DNA of 64,000 nucleotides from NCBI RefSeq assembly GCF_030676955.1, contig NZ_JAUUUU010000004.1:112683-176682 (forward strand), given 5' to 3'. The notes under the pieces are model-generated. The model was not told the origin of the DNA and ran no database searches. It worked only from the letters and a program-made list of their open reading frames with translations. The position numbers and the translations under genes are program-made. This stretch comes from Porticoccus litoralis (GTDB lineage Bacteria; Pseudomonadota; Gammaproteobacteria; Pseudomonadales; Porticoccaceae). This document shows, one piece after another, positions 26,214 through 33,673 of this stretch; position 1 is the stretch's first letter; each line of letters starts with the position of its first letter.

Positions 26214-27953
26214 GTGGAACAACTGTCTGGTGGTGAAATCGTCGTTCGTGCGTTGAAGGATGCCGGCGTCAAGCATATCTGGGGTTATCCTGGCGGTGCA
26301 GCGCTGCATATCTACGATGCGCTATTCCAACAATCTGATGTACAACATCTACTGGTCCGTCACGAGCAGGCTGCTGTTCATGCGGCTGATGGCCACGCCC
26401 GTTCAACTGGTGAAGTGGGTGCTGTGCTGGTGACCTCTGGGCCCGGAGCAACTAATGCCATTACTGGCATTGCCACGGCTTATATGGACTCCATCCCGAT
26501 GGTGGTTATCTCTGGCCAGGTTCCCTCTGCCAAAATCGGTGAAGATGCTTTTCAGGAGACCGATATGGTGGGCATCTCCCGTCCCATCGTAAAACACAGT
26601 TTCCTGGTGAAGGATCCCAGCGAAATAGCAGGGGTCATTGCAAAAGCCTTTTTTATTGCGAGTTCTGGTCGTCCCGGCCCCGTTGTCGTGGATATTCCCA
26701 AGGATATCACTGATCCCAATATCAAGGTCCCCTACGAATATCCTGACAAGATCAAGATCCGTTCCTATCAGCCCACGACCAAGGGCCATACCGGACAGAT
26801 CAAACGCGCTGTGAAGACGTTGCTGGCTGCCAAGCGCCCGGTAATTTATAGCGGTGGTGGTGTGGTTTTGGGTGACGCATCCAGTCAGCTGACTGAACTG
26901 GCGAAAATGCTCAATGCGCCGGTGACCAATACCTTGATGGGTCTTGGTGCCTACCCGGGTTCAGATCGTCAGTTTCTGGGCATGCTCGGAATGCACGGCA
27001 CCTTTGAGGCGAACACAGCGATGCACCATGCCGATGTGATTCTGGCAGTGGGTGCACGTTTTGATGACCGGGTCACCAATACCATCAGCAAATTCTGTCC
27101 GTCTGCCACCATTATTCATATTGATGTGGACCCTACCTCTATCGCCAAAACGGTGTCGGCGGATATTCCCATTGTTGGTGCCTGTGATGTGATCCTGCAG
27201 GAAATGATCGATCAACTGGAGCACAGCGGCAAAACCACTGACAAAGAAGCCATGGCCGAGTGGTGGAAGCAGATTAATGAGTGGCGTGATCGACACGGGC
27301 TATACACACAATCCCGTTATGAGCCTAGCAGCGGCAACCTGATCAAGCCGCAGGATGTCATTAAGGCCCTCTACAAGGTCACTGGAGGCGACGCCTTTGT
27401 AACCTCTGATGTGGGTCAGCATCAGATGTTTGCAGCCCAGTATTACCTGTTTGATAAGCCCCGTCGCTGGATTAACTCCGGTGGCCTGGGGACGATGGGT
27501 TTTGGGCTGCCTGCTGCCATGGGTGTTCAACTGGCACATCCCGAGGCGATGGTGGCTTGTGTCACCGGTGAAGGCAGTATCCAGATGTGTATTCAGGAAC
27601 TGTCCACCTGTACCCAGTACGGCTTGCCGGTGAAAATCATCAACCTCAATAATCAGGCGTTGGGCATGGTGCGTCAGTGGCAGGATATGCAGTACAGCAG
27701 CCGCTACTCCTCCAGTCTGTACGAAGACTCTCTGCCGGACTTTATCAAGCTAGCAGAAGCCTACGGGCATGTAGGCATGAAAGTGACGCACTTCGATGAC
27801 CTGGAAAGCAAGATGGCAGAGTGTTTTGCATTGAAAGATCGTGTGGTGTTCATGGATATCTATGTGGACCGTTCAGAGCATGTCTATCCCATGCAGGTGG
27901 CCCCCAACGGCTCCATGCGCGATATGTGGCTGAGTAAAACGGAGCGTACCTGA
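26214..27953 (+). CDS. ilvI: Acetolactate synthase, large catalytic subunit
   Basis: A 579-residue TPP- and FAD-dependent enzyme that joins pyruvate with pyruvate or 2-oxobutyrate, the first common step of valine, leucine and isoleucine synthesis. The catalytic Glu lies in LVRHEQAAVHAADGHAR; the TPP motif is around VTGEGSIQMCIQELSTCTQYG ending near NLNNQ. GTG start with AGAGGA nine bases upstream. It overlaps ilvH by one base (TGATG), so large and small subunits are made together. Confidence 0.97.
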   Translation: MEQLSGGEIVVRALKDAGVKHIWGYPGGAALHIYDALFQQSDVQHLLVRHEQAAVHAADGHARSTGEVGAVLVTSGPGATNAITGIATAYMDSIPMVVISGQVPSAKIGEDAFQETDMVGISRPIVKHSFLVKDPSEIAGVIAKAFFIASSGRPGPVVVDIPKDITDPNIKVPYEYPDKIKIRSYQPTTKGHTGQIKRAVKTLLAAKRPVIYSGGGVVLGDASSQLTELAKMLNAPVTNTLMGLGAYPGSDRQFLGMLGMHGTFEANTAMHHADVILAVGARFDDRVTNTISKFCPSATIIHIDVDPTSIAKTVSADIPIVGACDVILQEMIDQLEHSGKTTDKEAMAEWWKQINEWRDRHGLYTQSRYEPSSGNLIKPQDVIKALYKVTGGDAFVTSDVGQHQMFAAQYYLFDKPRRWINSGGLGTMGFGLPAAMGVQLAHPEAMVACVTGEGSIQMCIQELSTCTQYGLPVKIINLNNQALGMVRQWQDMQYSSRYSSSLYEDSLPDFIKLAEAYGHVGMKVTHFDDLESKMAECFALKDRVVFMDIYVDRSEHVYPMQVAPNGSMRDMWLSKTERT

Positions 27954-28444
27954 TGAGACGTATTATTTCGGTATTGATGGAAAACGAGCCAGGTGCTTTG
28001 TCCCGGGTATTGGGGCTGTTTTCCCAACGTGGTTACAACGTTGACAGCCTGACTGTGGCCCCCACAGAAGATCAGACCCTGTCACGCCTGACATTAACCA
28101 CCCATGGCAACGACCACGTCATCGAACAGATTACCAAGCATCTGCATAAGTTGATCGACGTGGTGAAAGTAGTGGATCTCACGGAAGGCCCCCACATTGA
28201 GCGTGAATTGATGCTCCTCAAGGTGAAGGCTCAGGGCGCTCAGCGCGCTGAGATTAAACGGTGTGTGGACATCTTCCGTGGCCAGATTATCGACGTGGGT
28301 GCCAGTGCTTATACGGTACAGATTGTCGGTAACAGTGATAAACTCGACGCCTTTATTCAGGCCATCGGCGATGCGGACATTCTGGAAGTTGTCCGCAGCG
28401 GCGTATCCGGCCTGGCTCGGGGCGAGAAGTCATTGCACATTTAA
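27953..28444 (+). CDS. ilvH: Acetolactate synthase, regulatory small subunit
   Basis: A 163-residue ACT-domain protein (MRRIISVLMENEPGALSRVLGLFSQRGYNVDSL) that activates the large subunit and gives valine feedback inhibition. The glycine- and asparagine-containing valine-binding loop (ENEPGALSRV) is intact. It is translationally coupled to ilvI and lies 78 bases before ilvC. Confidence 0.97.
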   Translation: MRRIISVLMENEPGALSRVLGLFSQRGYNVDSLTVAPTEDQTLSRLTLTTHGNDHVIEQITKHLHKLIDVVKVVDLTEGPHIERELMLLKVKAQGAQRAEIKRCVDIFRGQIIDVGASAYTVQIVGNSDKLDAFIQAIGDADILEVVRSGVSGLARGEKSLHI

Positions 28445-28522
28445 CAATTTTAGAGAGGGGTCGACCGCAGGTCTGCAGTCGGTACCGCATGGTTTAGTTT
28501 GACAAAAACACAGGTGAAACAA

Positions 28523-29539
28523 ATGCAAGTTTATTACGATAAAGACTGCGATCTTTCCATTATCCAGGGCAAGAAAGTGGCCGTTATTGGCTATGGTTCC
28601 CAGGGCCACGCCCACGCGCTTAATCTGAAAGATTCCGGCGTCGATGTCACCGTGGGCCTGCGCCCCGGTTCAGCGTCAGCGGCAAAAGCAGAAAAAGCAG
28701 GTCTGGCAGTTAAAAGTGTGCCGGAAGCCGTCGCAGCAGCAGATCTGGTGATGATCCTGACTCCAGATGAGTTCCAGTCCCAGCTCTATAAAAACGAGAT
28801 TGAACCGAACCTGAAACAGGGTGGCACTCTGGCTTTCGCCCACGGTTTTGCCATTCACTATAATCAGGTGGTGCCCCGTGCCGATCTGGACGTGATCATG
28901 ATTGCACCGAAAGCTCCAGGCCACACCGTGCGCAGTGAATTCACCAAGGGTGGTGGTATTCCCGATCTGGTGGCTATTTTCCAGGATGCTTCCGGTAATG
29001 CCAAAAATGTCGCCTTGTCTTACGCCTGTGGCGTTGGCGGTGGTCGTACGGGCATTATTGAGACCACATTTAAAGACGAAACCGAAACTGACCTGTTTGG
29101 TGAGCAAGCTGTCCTCTGCGGTGGTTGTGTTGAGTTGGTAAAAGCCGGCTTTGAAACCCTGGTGGAAGCTGGATATGCCCCGGAAATGGCCTATTTCGAG
29201 TGTCTCCATGAGCTGAAACTCATTGTCGACCTGATGTACGAAGGCGGCATTGCCAACATGAACTACTCGATTTCCAACAACGCCGAGTACGGTGAATACG
29301 TCACTGGTCCAGAAGTGATCAACGACGAGTCACGTGCCGCCATGCGCAATGCACTGAAGCGCATCCAGAATGGTGAATATGCCAAGATGTTCATTTCCGA
29401 GGGCGCTACCAACTATCCGTCTATGACGGCTTACCGTCGCAATAATGCTGCACATCAAATTGAACAGGTGGGTGGCCGCCTGCGTGAAATGATGCCTTGG
29501 ATTGCAGCCAACAAACTGGTTGATAAAGAGAAAAACTAG
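28523..29539 (+). CDS. ilvC: Ketol-acid reductoisomerase (NADP+), class I
   Basis: IlvC isomerises and reduces acetolactate or acetohydroxybutyrate in the second step of branched-chain synthesis. The Rossmann motif GYGSQGHAHALNL is present, and the C-terminal knotted domain has the Mg ligands in ETDLFGEQAVLCGG and the ELKLIVDLMYEGG region. ATG 28523 with AGGTGA upstream gives 338 aa, the class I size; the start at 28499 would add eight residues. A strong terminator follows. Confidence 0.98.
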   Translation: MQVYYDKDCDLSIIQGKKVAVIGYGSQGHAHALNLKDSGVDVTVGLRPGSASAAKAEKAGLAVKSVPEAVAAADLVMILTPDEFQSQLYKNEIEPNLKQGGTLAFAHGFAIHYNQVVPRADLDVIMIAPKAPGHTVRSEFTKGGGIPDLVAIFQDASGNAKNVALSYACGVGGGRTGIIETTFKDETETDLFGEQAVLCGGCVELVKAGFETLVEAGYAPEMAYFECLHELKLIVDLMYEGGIANMNYSISNNAEYGEYVTGPEVINDESRAAMRNALKRIQNGEYAKMFISEGATNYPSMTAYRRNNAAHQIEQVGGRLREMMPWIAANKLVDKEKN

Positions 29540-29554
29540 GTTGCTACGTTTGAG

Positions 29555-29583
29555 AAAAAACCGCGCCTTGGCGCGGTTTTTTT
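29555..29583 (+). terminator. Rho-independent terminator after ilvC
   Basis: CCGCGCC (29561-29567) pairs with GGCGCGG (29570-29576); the stem is extended by six A on the left and seven T on the right, and the T run ends at 29583. It marks the end of the ilvIHC transcript and could also work on the minus strand. Confidence 0.88.
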
Positions 29584-29658
29584 GTCATGGCCTTTGATGT
29601 TTAATGGGTGTTCAGCAAATCCATAGCGTTGGGTGAGGCAATTTCCGGGAAATCATCT

Positions 29659-30456
29659 ATGACAGATCAAGACAATCAGTCCCCCCACAAGGGTGGTGGA
29701 AAGTCGACAGCTGGTGTGGCTAGCCAGACCGCGGAGCGCACCCGTCACAAGGGTATCTACTTGTTGCCTAACCTGTTTACCACCGGTGCGCTGTTTGCCG
29801 GCTTCTATGCAATTCTGGCGGGTATGGATGGCAAGTTTGAAGCTGCTGCCATTGCCATTTTTGTGGCCATGATATTTGATGGGCTGGATGGTCGTGTGGC
29901 CCGCCTTACCAATACCTCCAGCGAATTTGGTGTGCAGTACGACAGCCTTTCTGACATGGTGTCATTTGGCATCGCTCCGGCAGTTGTGGCTTTTAGCTGG
30001 ATACTCAACGAACTGGGACGAATCGGTTGGGCCGCGGCCTTTATTTATGCCTCCTGTGCGGCATTGCGCCTGGCGCGCTTCAATACCCAGGTTGATTCTG
30101 TGGACAGCCGTTATTTCGTCGGCATCGCCAGTCCGACGGCGGCGGCTCTTGTCGCCGGCCTAGTATGGAGTGGCTACGATGCAGAACCCAGCTCCCATTT
30201 GGCTGGGCTAGCAGCATTGATCACATCGCTTTCTGGTCTGCTGATGGTGAGTAATCTGCCTTATTACAGTTTTAAGGGGCTGGATTTGAAAGGGCGGGTG
30301 CCATTTGTGGTCTTGCTGGGCATTGCCATGGCCATAGTCATTATTACCATCGATCCGGCACGTATCCTGTTCTTCATGGCACTGACTTACGCCCTTTCCT
30401 CTCCGGCTGTGTGGCTGTGGAAAAAAATAAAATCTCGTGGACAAACGTCCACCTGA
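29659..30456 (+). CDS. pssA: CDP-diacylglycerol--serine O-phosphatidyltransferase
   Basis: This integral membrane enzyme makes phosphatidylserine, the precursor of phosphatidylethanolamine. The CDP-alcohol phosphotransferase motif is complete in DGLDGRVARL and GVQYDSLSDMVSFG (D-G-x2-A-R-x8-G-x3-D-x3-D pattern), and about seven hydrophobic helices follow. It is the Bacillus-like type rather than the soluble E. coli type. ATG 29659 (265 aa) is preferred; a GTG 51 bases upstream is in frame. The ilvC-pssA-leuA order is common in Pseudomonas relatives. Confidence 0.94.
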   Translation: MTDQDNQSPHKGGGKSTAGVASQTAERTRHKGIYLLPNLFTTGALFAGFYAILAGMDGKFEAAAIAIFVAMIFDGLDGRVARLTNTSSEFGVQYDSLSDMVSFGIAPAVVAFSWILNELGRIGWAAAFIYASCAALRLARFNTQVDSVDSRYFVGIASPTAAALVAGLVWSGYDAEPSSHLAGLAALITSLSGLLMVSNLPYYSFKGLDLKGRVPFVVLLGIAMAIVIITIDPARILFFMALTYALSSPAVWLWKKIKSRGQTST

Positions 30457-30704
30457 GGGATTTTTGGGCTGGGCGCCTAACAGAGAGGCAAAAGTCACCA
30501 ACACGGTGGTTTGACTTTGTCCAGTCAGAACATCTTTACCAAGCTGGATTGCGGTAGTCCAAAGTGCTTTGTTATTTGGGTGTAATAACCGTGAATCCTG
30601 TTTGCAAATGATCCCTCCCGAAGGGAGAATTCGCGTACCTCATTATTGTCCGGCCCCCCACATATATAGAGTGAACAGGGGCGTACTAGTTGGAGCAGCA
30701 ATCA
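30457..30704 (+). other. Non-coding spacer upstream of leuA
   Basis: About 250 bases without a gene. It contains an imperfect hairpin around 30493-30520 (AAAGTCA pairing with TGACTTT) without a T run and a small CTCCC-GAA-GGGAG hairpin near 30614. No Leu-rich leader peptide or clear promoter was found. Confidence 0.4.
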
Positions 30705-32252
30705 ATGGACAAGCAACACTTGGTTATTTTCGACACTACCTTGCGTGACGGCGAACAGAGCCCGGGCGCTTCCATGACCAAGGAAGAAAAACTCCGGGTG
30801 GCCAAAGCACTGGAAAAATTGCGGGTGGATGTGATTGAGGCGGGATTTGCCGTTTCCAGCCCTGGTGATTTTGAGGCGGTAAAATCCATTGCCGAAACGG
30901 TTAAGGATTCCACCGTGTGCAGCCTTGCCAGAACCACTCACCTGGACCTTGAGCGGGCTGCTGAAGCTCTGAAAAAGGCAAATTCCGGGCGTATTCACAC
31001 ATTTATCGCAACATCGCCCATCCACATGAAGTACAAGTTACAGATGACCCCTGATCAGGTGGTTGAGCAAGCGGTGTCCGCAGTGAAACTGGCGAGAAAC
31101 ATGATTGGTGATGTCGAGTTCTCCCTGGAAGATGCGAGCCGCTCCGAGTTTGACTTTATGTGCCGAATTATCGAGCAGGTGATTAACGCGGGGGCTGGCA
31201 CCATCAACCTACCCGATACCGTGGGTTATGGTTTCCCTGAGGAATATGCCGAGACGGTTGGCAAATTGATTGAAACCATCCCTAATGCTGACAAGGCAAT
31301 TTTTTCTGTACATTGCCACAACGACCTGGGGTTAGCTGTATCAAATTCTCTGGCGGCTGTGATGAAGGGTGCTCGCCAAGTGGAATGTACCATTAACGGA
31401 CTGGGGGAGAGGGCCGGTAATGCCGCGTTGGAAGAAGTGGTGATGGCCGTGCGTACGCGCAAGGATATTTTTCCAGTTGAGACACGTATTGATACCACAC
31501 AGATTGTTCCCACCTCCCGGCTGGTATCGAGCATTACCGGTTTTCCGGTTCAACCCAACAAGGCCATCGTGGGTGCCAATGCCTTTGCCCATGAATCCGG
31601 TATTCACCAGGACGGTGTGCTCAAGTTTAGAGAAACCTACGAGATCATGAGAGCCCAGGACGTGGGCTGGAGCACCAACAAAATAGTGTTGGGCAAACTG
31701 TCCGGACGGGCTGCATTTTCAGCGCGCCTCGAAGAGCTGGGTATTCAGTTCGAGAGCAAGGCCGACCTGAATGAGGCATTTGTACGCTTCAAGGAGCTGG
31801 CGGATAAAAAACGCGAGATTTACGACGAAGATCTGCAGGCATTGGTTTCTGAAATCCAGGTGGGTGAAACCACAGGCGAGCAAATTACTCTCGGCGATCT
31901 GGAGGTGATTTCGAAGACGGGGCAGGCTCCCCACGCCGAACTCACCCTGAACTTTAAAGGGGAGAATTACCGTTCCACTGCTGAGGGTGATGGGCCAGTA
32001 GACGCGGTGTTCAAGGCCATTGAAAAACTCACCAAAAGCGAAGCGGAATTAAAGTTGTACCTCGTCAATGCGGTGACTGAAGGCACAGACTCCCAAGGAG
32101 AGGTGACAGTTCGTCTGGAAAAAGGGGGGCGCATTGTCAATGGCCAGGGTGCGGATACCGATATTCTCGTCGCCAGTGCCAGGGCTTACCTGAATGCACT
32201 GAACCTGCTGGAAAGTCCGGACCGCCTTCATCCTCAGCTTGGCGGCGTGTAA
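30705..32252 (+). CDS. leuA: 2-isopropylmalate synthase
   Basis: LeuA condenses acetyl-CoA with 2-oxoisovalerate, the first committed step of leucine synthesis. The DRE-TIM motif TTLRDGEQSPGASM and the metal ligands in FSVHCHNDLGLAVSNSLAA are clear, followed by the C-terminal LeuA dimer regulatory domain (from about residue 390), where leucine inhibits. ATG 30705 has GGAG nine bases upstream and gives 515 aa; the TTG at 30690 is not needed. It uses the 2-oxoisovalerate made by the ilvIHC products upstream. Confidence 0.97.
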   Translation: MDKQHLVIFDTTLRDGEQSPGASMTKEEKLRVAKALEKLRVDVIEAGFAVSSPGDFEAVKSIAETVKDSTVCSLARTTHLDLERAAEALKKANSGRIHTFIATSPIHMKYKLQMTPDQVVEQAVSAVKLARNMIGDVEFSLEDASRSEFDFMCRIIEQVINAGAGTINLPDTVGYGFPEEYAETVGKLIETIPNADKAIFSVHCHNDLGLAVSNSLAAVMKGARQVECTINGLGERAGNAALEEVVMAVRTRKDIFPVETRIDTTQIVPTSRLVSSITGFPVQPNKAIVGANAFAHESGIHQDGVLKFRETYEIMRAQDVGWSTNKIVLGKLSGRAAFSARLEELGIQFESKADLNEAFVRFKELADKKREIYDEDLQALVSEIQVGETTGEQITLGDLEVISKTGQAPHAELTLNFKGENYRSTAEGDGPVDAVFKAIEKLTKSEAELKLYLVNAVTEGTDSQGEVTVRLEKGGRIVNGQGADTDILVASARAYLNALNLLESPDRLHPQLGGV

Positions 32253-32264
32253 AAGGTAACGGGG

Positions 32265-33029
32265 ATGTCGGCAAATCTGCGTGACTGGTATCTGGATACG
32301 CTGGGGGTGGTGCAATATCGCCCCAGGGAAGACGGGGTAGCTGATATCCCCTTTCCTGTGGATATAGAGCCGCAGCTGGAGCCAAGGCCACAGTTGGTAT
32401 CAAAGCCACAGGCAAAAACAGTCAATGCAGAGGACATTCCACCTGTTTGGGATGCCGCTCCGGAAACCAGCCCGGATAAAGTTGTCAGCAAAGAGAGCCC
32501 TCAAAAGGTAGAAGATTCTCCGGTTCAGTCAGATTCAGCCCAGCCGGTTGGCCCTTTCCGCATAGCCTGCTGGCAGCAGGGTGATGACCTGCTGGTGATC
32601 CATGCGTTTCCTCCGGGTCATGTTCCCGTGCTGGAAGAAAGGGAGCTTTTGTTTAACCTGTTACGTGCCATAGATCGCCTGGTAACTGAAATGCCTGCTG
32701 CCGACTATATTGATTGGCCCCTGACTCCTGGTGAGCCTACCGATTTTCAGGGCGCAAAATCCATGCTCAGTGTTTTTCTAGATACAAGGATTCGCAAATG
32801 CGGCGTACTCCGGGTGCTGTTAATGGGAGAATTGCCCGCACGGTTGTTGTTGCCATCTCAAGCTGTAGGGACCCAAGTTGATTTTGAAGCGGTGCTGGGT
32901 GAGATAGAGGATTTACCCGGCGGTGCCAGGACGATAGTGATTCCCAGCCTGCAGGATATGTTAACAACGGTCTCATCCAAGCAGGTTGCCTGGCGTGCCC
33001 TACAGAAACTGTTGGTGCCCCGTGACTGA
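32265..33029 (+). CDS. holD: Probable cryptic psi subunit of DNA polymerase III (HolD-like)
   Basis: The first residues (LRDWYLDTLGVVQYRPR) closely follow the N-terminus of E. coli HolD (RDWQLQQLGITQW), the peptide of psi that binds the clamp loader. The end (SLQDMLTTVSSKQVAWRALQKLL) also resembles the last helix of HolD (ALTDLRANPTARAALWQQI). Between them is a long Pro/Glu/Ser-rich low-complexity linker (about residues 35-95), making the protein 254 aa instead of 137. It overlaps rimI, exactly as holD precedes rimI in E. coli, and a similarly enlarged psi is known from pseudomonads. I infer that it links chi and SSB to the clamp loader. ATG 32265 starts 12 bases after leuA. Confidence 0.65.
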   Translation: MSANLRDWYLDTLGVVQYRPREDGVADIPFPVDIEPQLEPRPQLVSKPQAKTVNAEDIPPVWDAAPETSPDKVVSKESPQKVEDSPVQSDSAQPVGPFRIACWQQGDDLLVIHAFPPGHVPVLEERELLFNLLRAIDRLVTEMPAADYIDWPLTPGEPTDFQGAKSMLSVFLDTRIRKCGVLRVLLMGELPARLLLPSQAVGTQVDFEAVLGEIEDLPGGARTIVIPSLQDMLTTVSSKQVAWRALQKLLVPRD

Positions 33030-33480
33030 GACGCAAACCGTCATACGCCCCATGATGGTTGATGATCTGGATTCTGTGGCCAGCATTGAACAACAGGTCA
33101 CGCCTCATCCCTGGAGCCGCAAAGAGTTTCAGGACAGCCTGCAAAAACATCGATGCCTGAGCCTTACCCGGGATTCACAAGTGATTGGCTATGCCATTTA
33201 TACGCTCGTCGTGGGTGAAGCTGAGATCCTCAATATTGCCGTTGCGGAGGAATGGCAGGGCAGAGGTTACGGCCGAATGTTAATGGATGAACTGATTCAT
33301 TTACTGGGGGTGAAAGCGGAGCGTTTGTTCCTTGAAGTGCGTGCCGACAATTTGCCAGCCCAGAGGCTTTATGAGGATGTCGGCCTCGTGGAAATCTGCG
33401 TACGCCGAAATTACTACCAAACCTCCTCAGGCCCTGCAGATGCCATTCTCATGGCCATGGACTTCTGCAATTTTCATTAG
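33022..33480 (+). CDS. rimI: Ribosomal protein S18-alanine N-acetyltransferase
   Basis: A GNAT acetyltransferase that acetylates the N-terminal alanine of ribosomal protein S18. The acetyl-CoA motif EWQGRGYGRMLMDELI and the family end RAERLFLEVRADNLPAQRLYEDVGL-like stretch are present, followed by the RNYY motif. The GTG at 33022 gives 152 aa and overlaps the HolD-like gene by eight bases; the frame upstream of it lies within that gene. Confidence 0.9.
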   Translation: MTETQTVIRPMMVDDLDSVASIEQQVTPHPWSRKEFQDSLQKHRCLSLTRDSQVIGYAIYTLVVGEAEILNIAVAEEWQGRGYGRMLMDELIHLLGVKAERLFLEVRADNLPAQRLYEDVGLVEICVRRNYYQTSSGPADAILMAMDFCNFH

Positions 33481-33524
33481 CGCTGTTTTGGTCGATGCCC
33501 TAACTGTCTAAAAGATAACAATTT

Positions 33525-33546
33525 GTTTGTGAACAGGTTCACAAAC
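33525..33546. promoter_or_regulatory. Perfect 10-bp inverted repeat, operator-like
   Basis: GTTTGTGAAC (33525-33534) and GTTCACAAAC (33537-33546) are exact reverse complements around AG. A further half-site GTTCAC is at 33555-33560 and a looser GTTTGTCGTTAAAC at about 33574-33587. No T run follows, so a terminator is unlikely. It sits about 130-150 bases upstream of the GGDEF-EAL gene and looks like a TetR- or GntR-type operator, but no such regulator is nearby. Confidence 0.5.
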
Positions 33547-33673
33547 GCCCATCTGTTCACGCCTGAAATACGCCGTTTGTCGTTAAACTCCTTTTCCATG
33601 CGGTTTTCAAATGATCAGTTTTCTAGAATCAATGCATTAGAAATAATGCAATAGAAGCAGCAGGTATTGACTA

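Noticed and set aside
30646..30668. TTGTCC and TATATA as a leuA promoter
   Set aside because: The spacer is only 11 bases, too short for sigma70.
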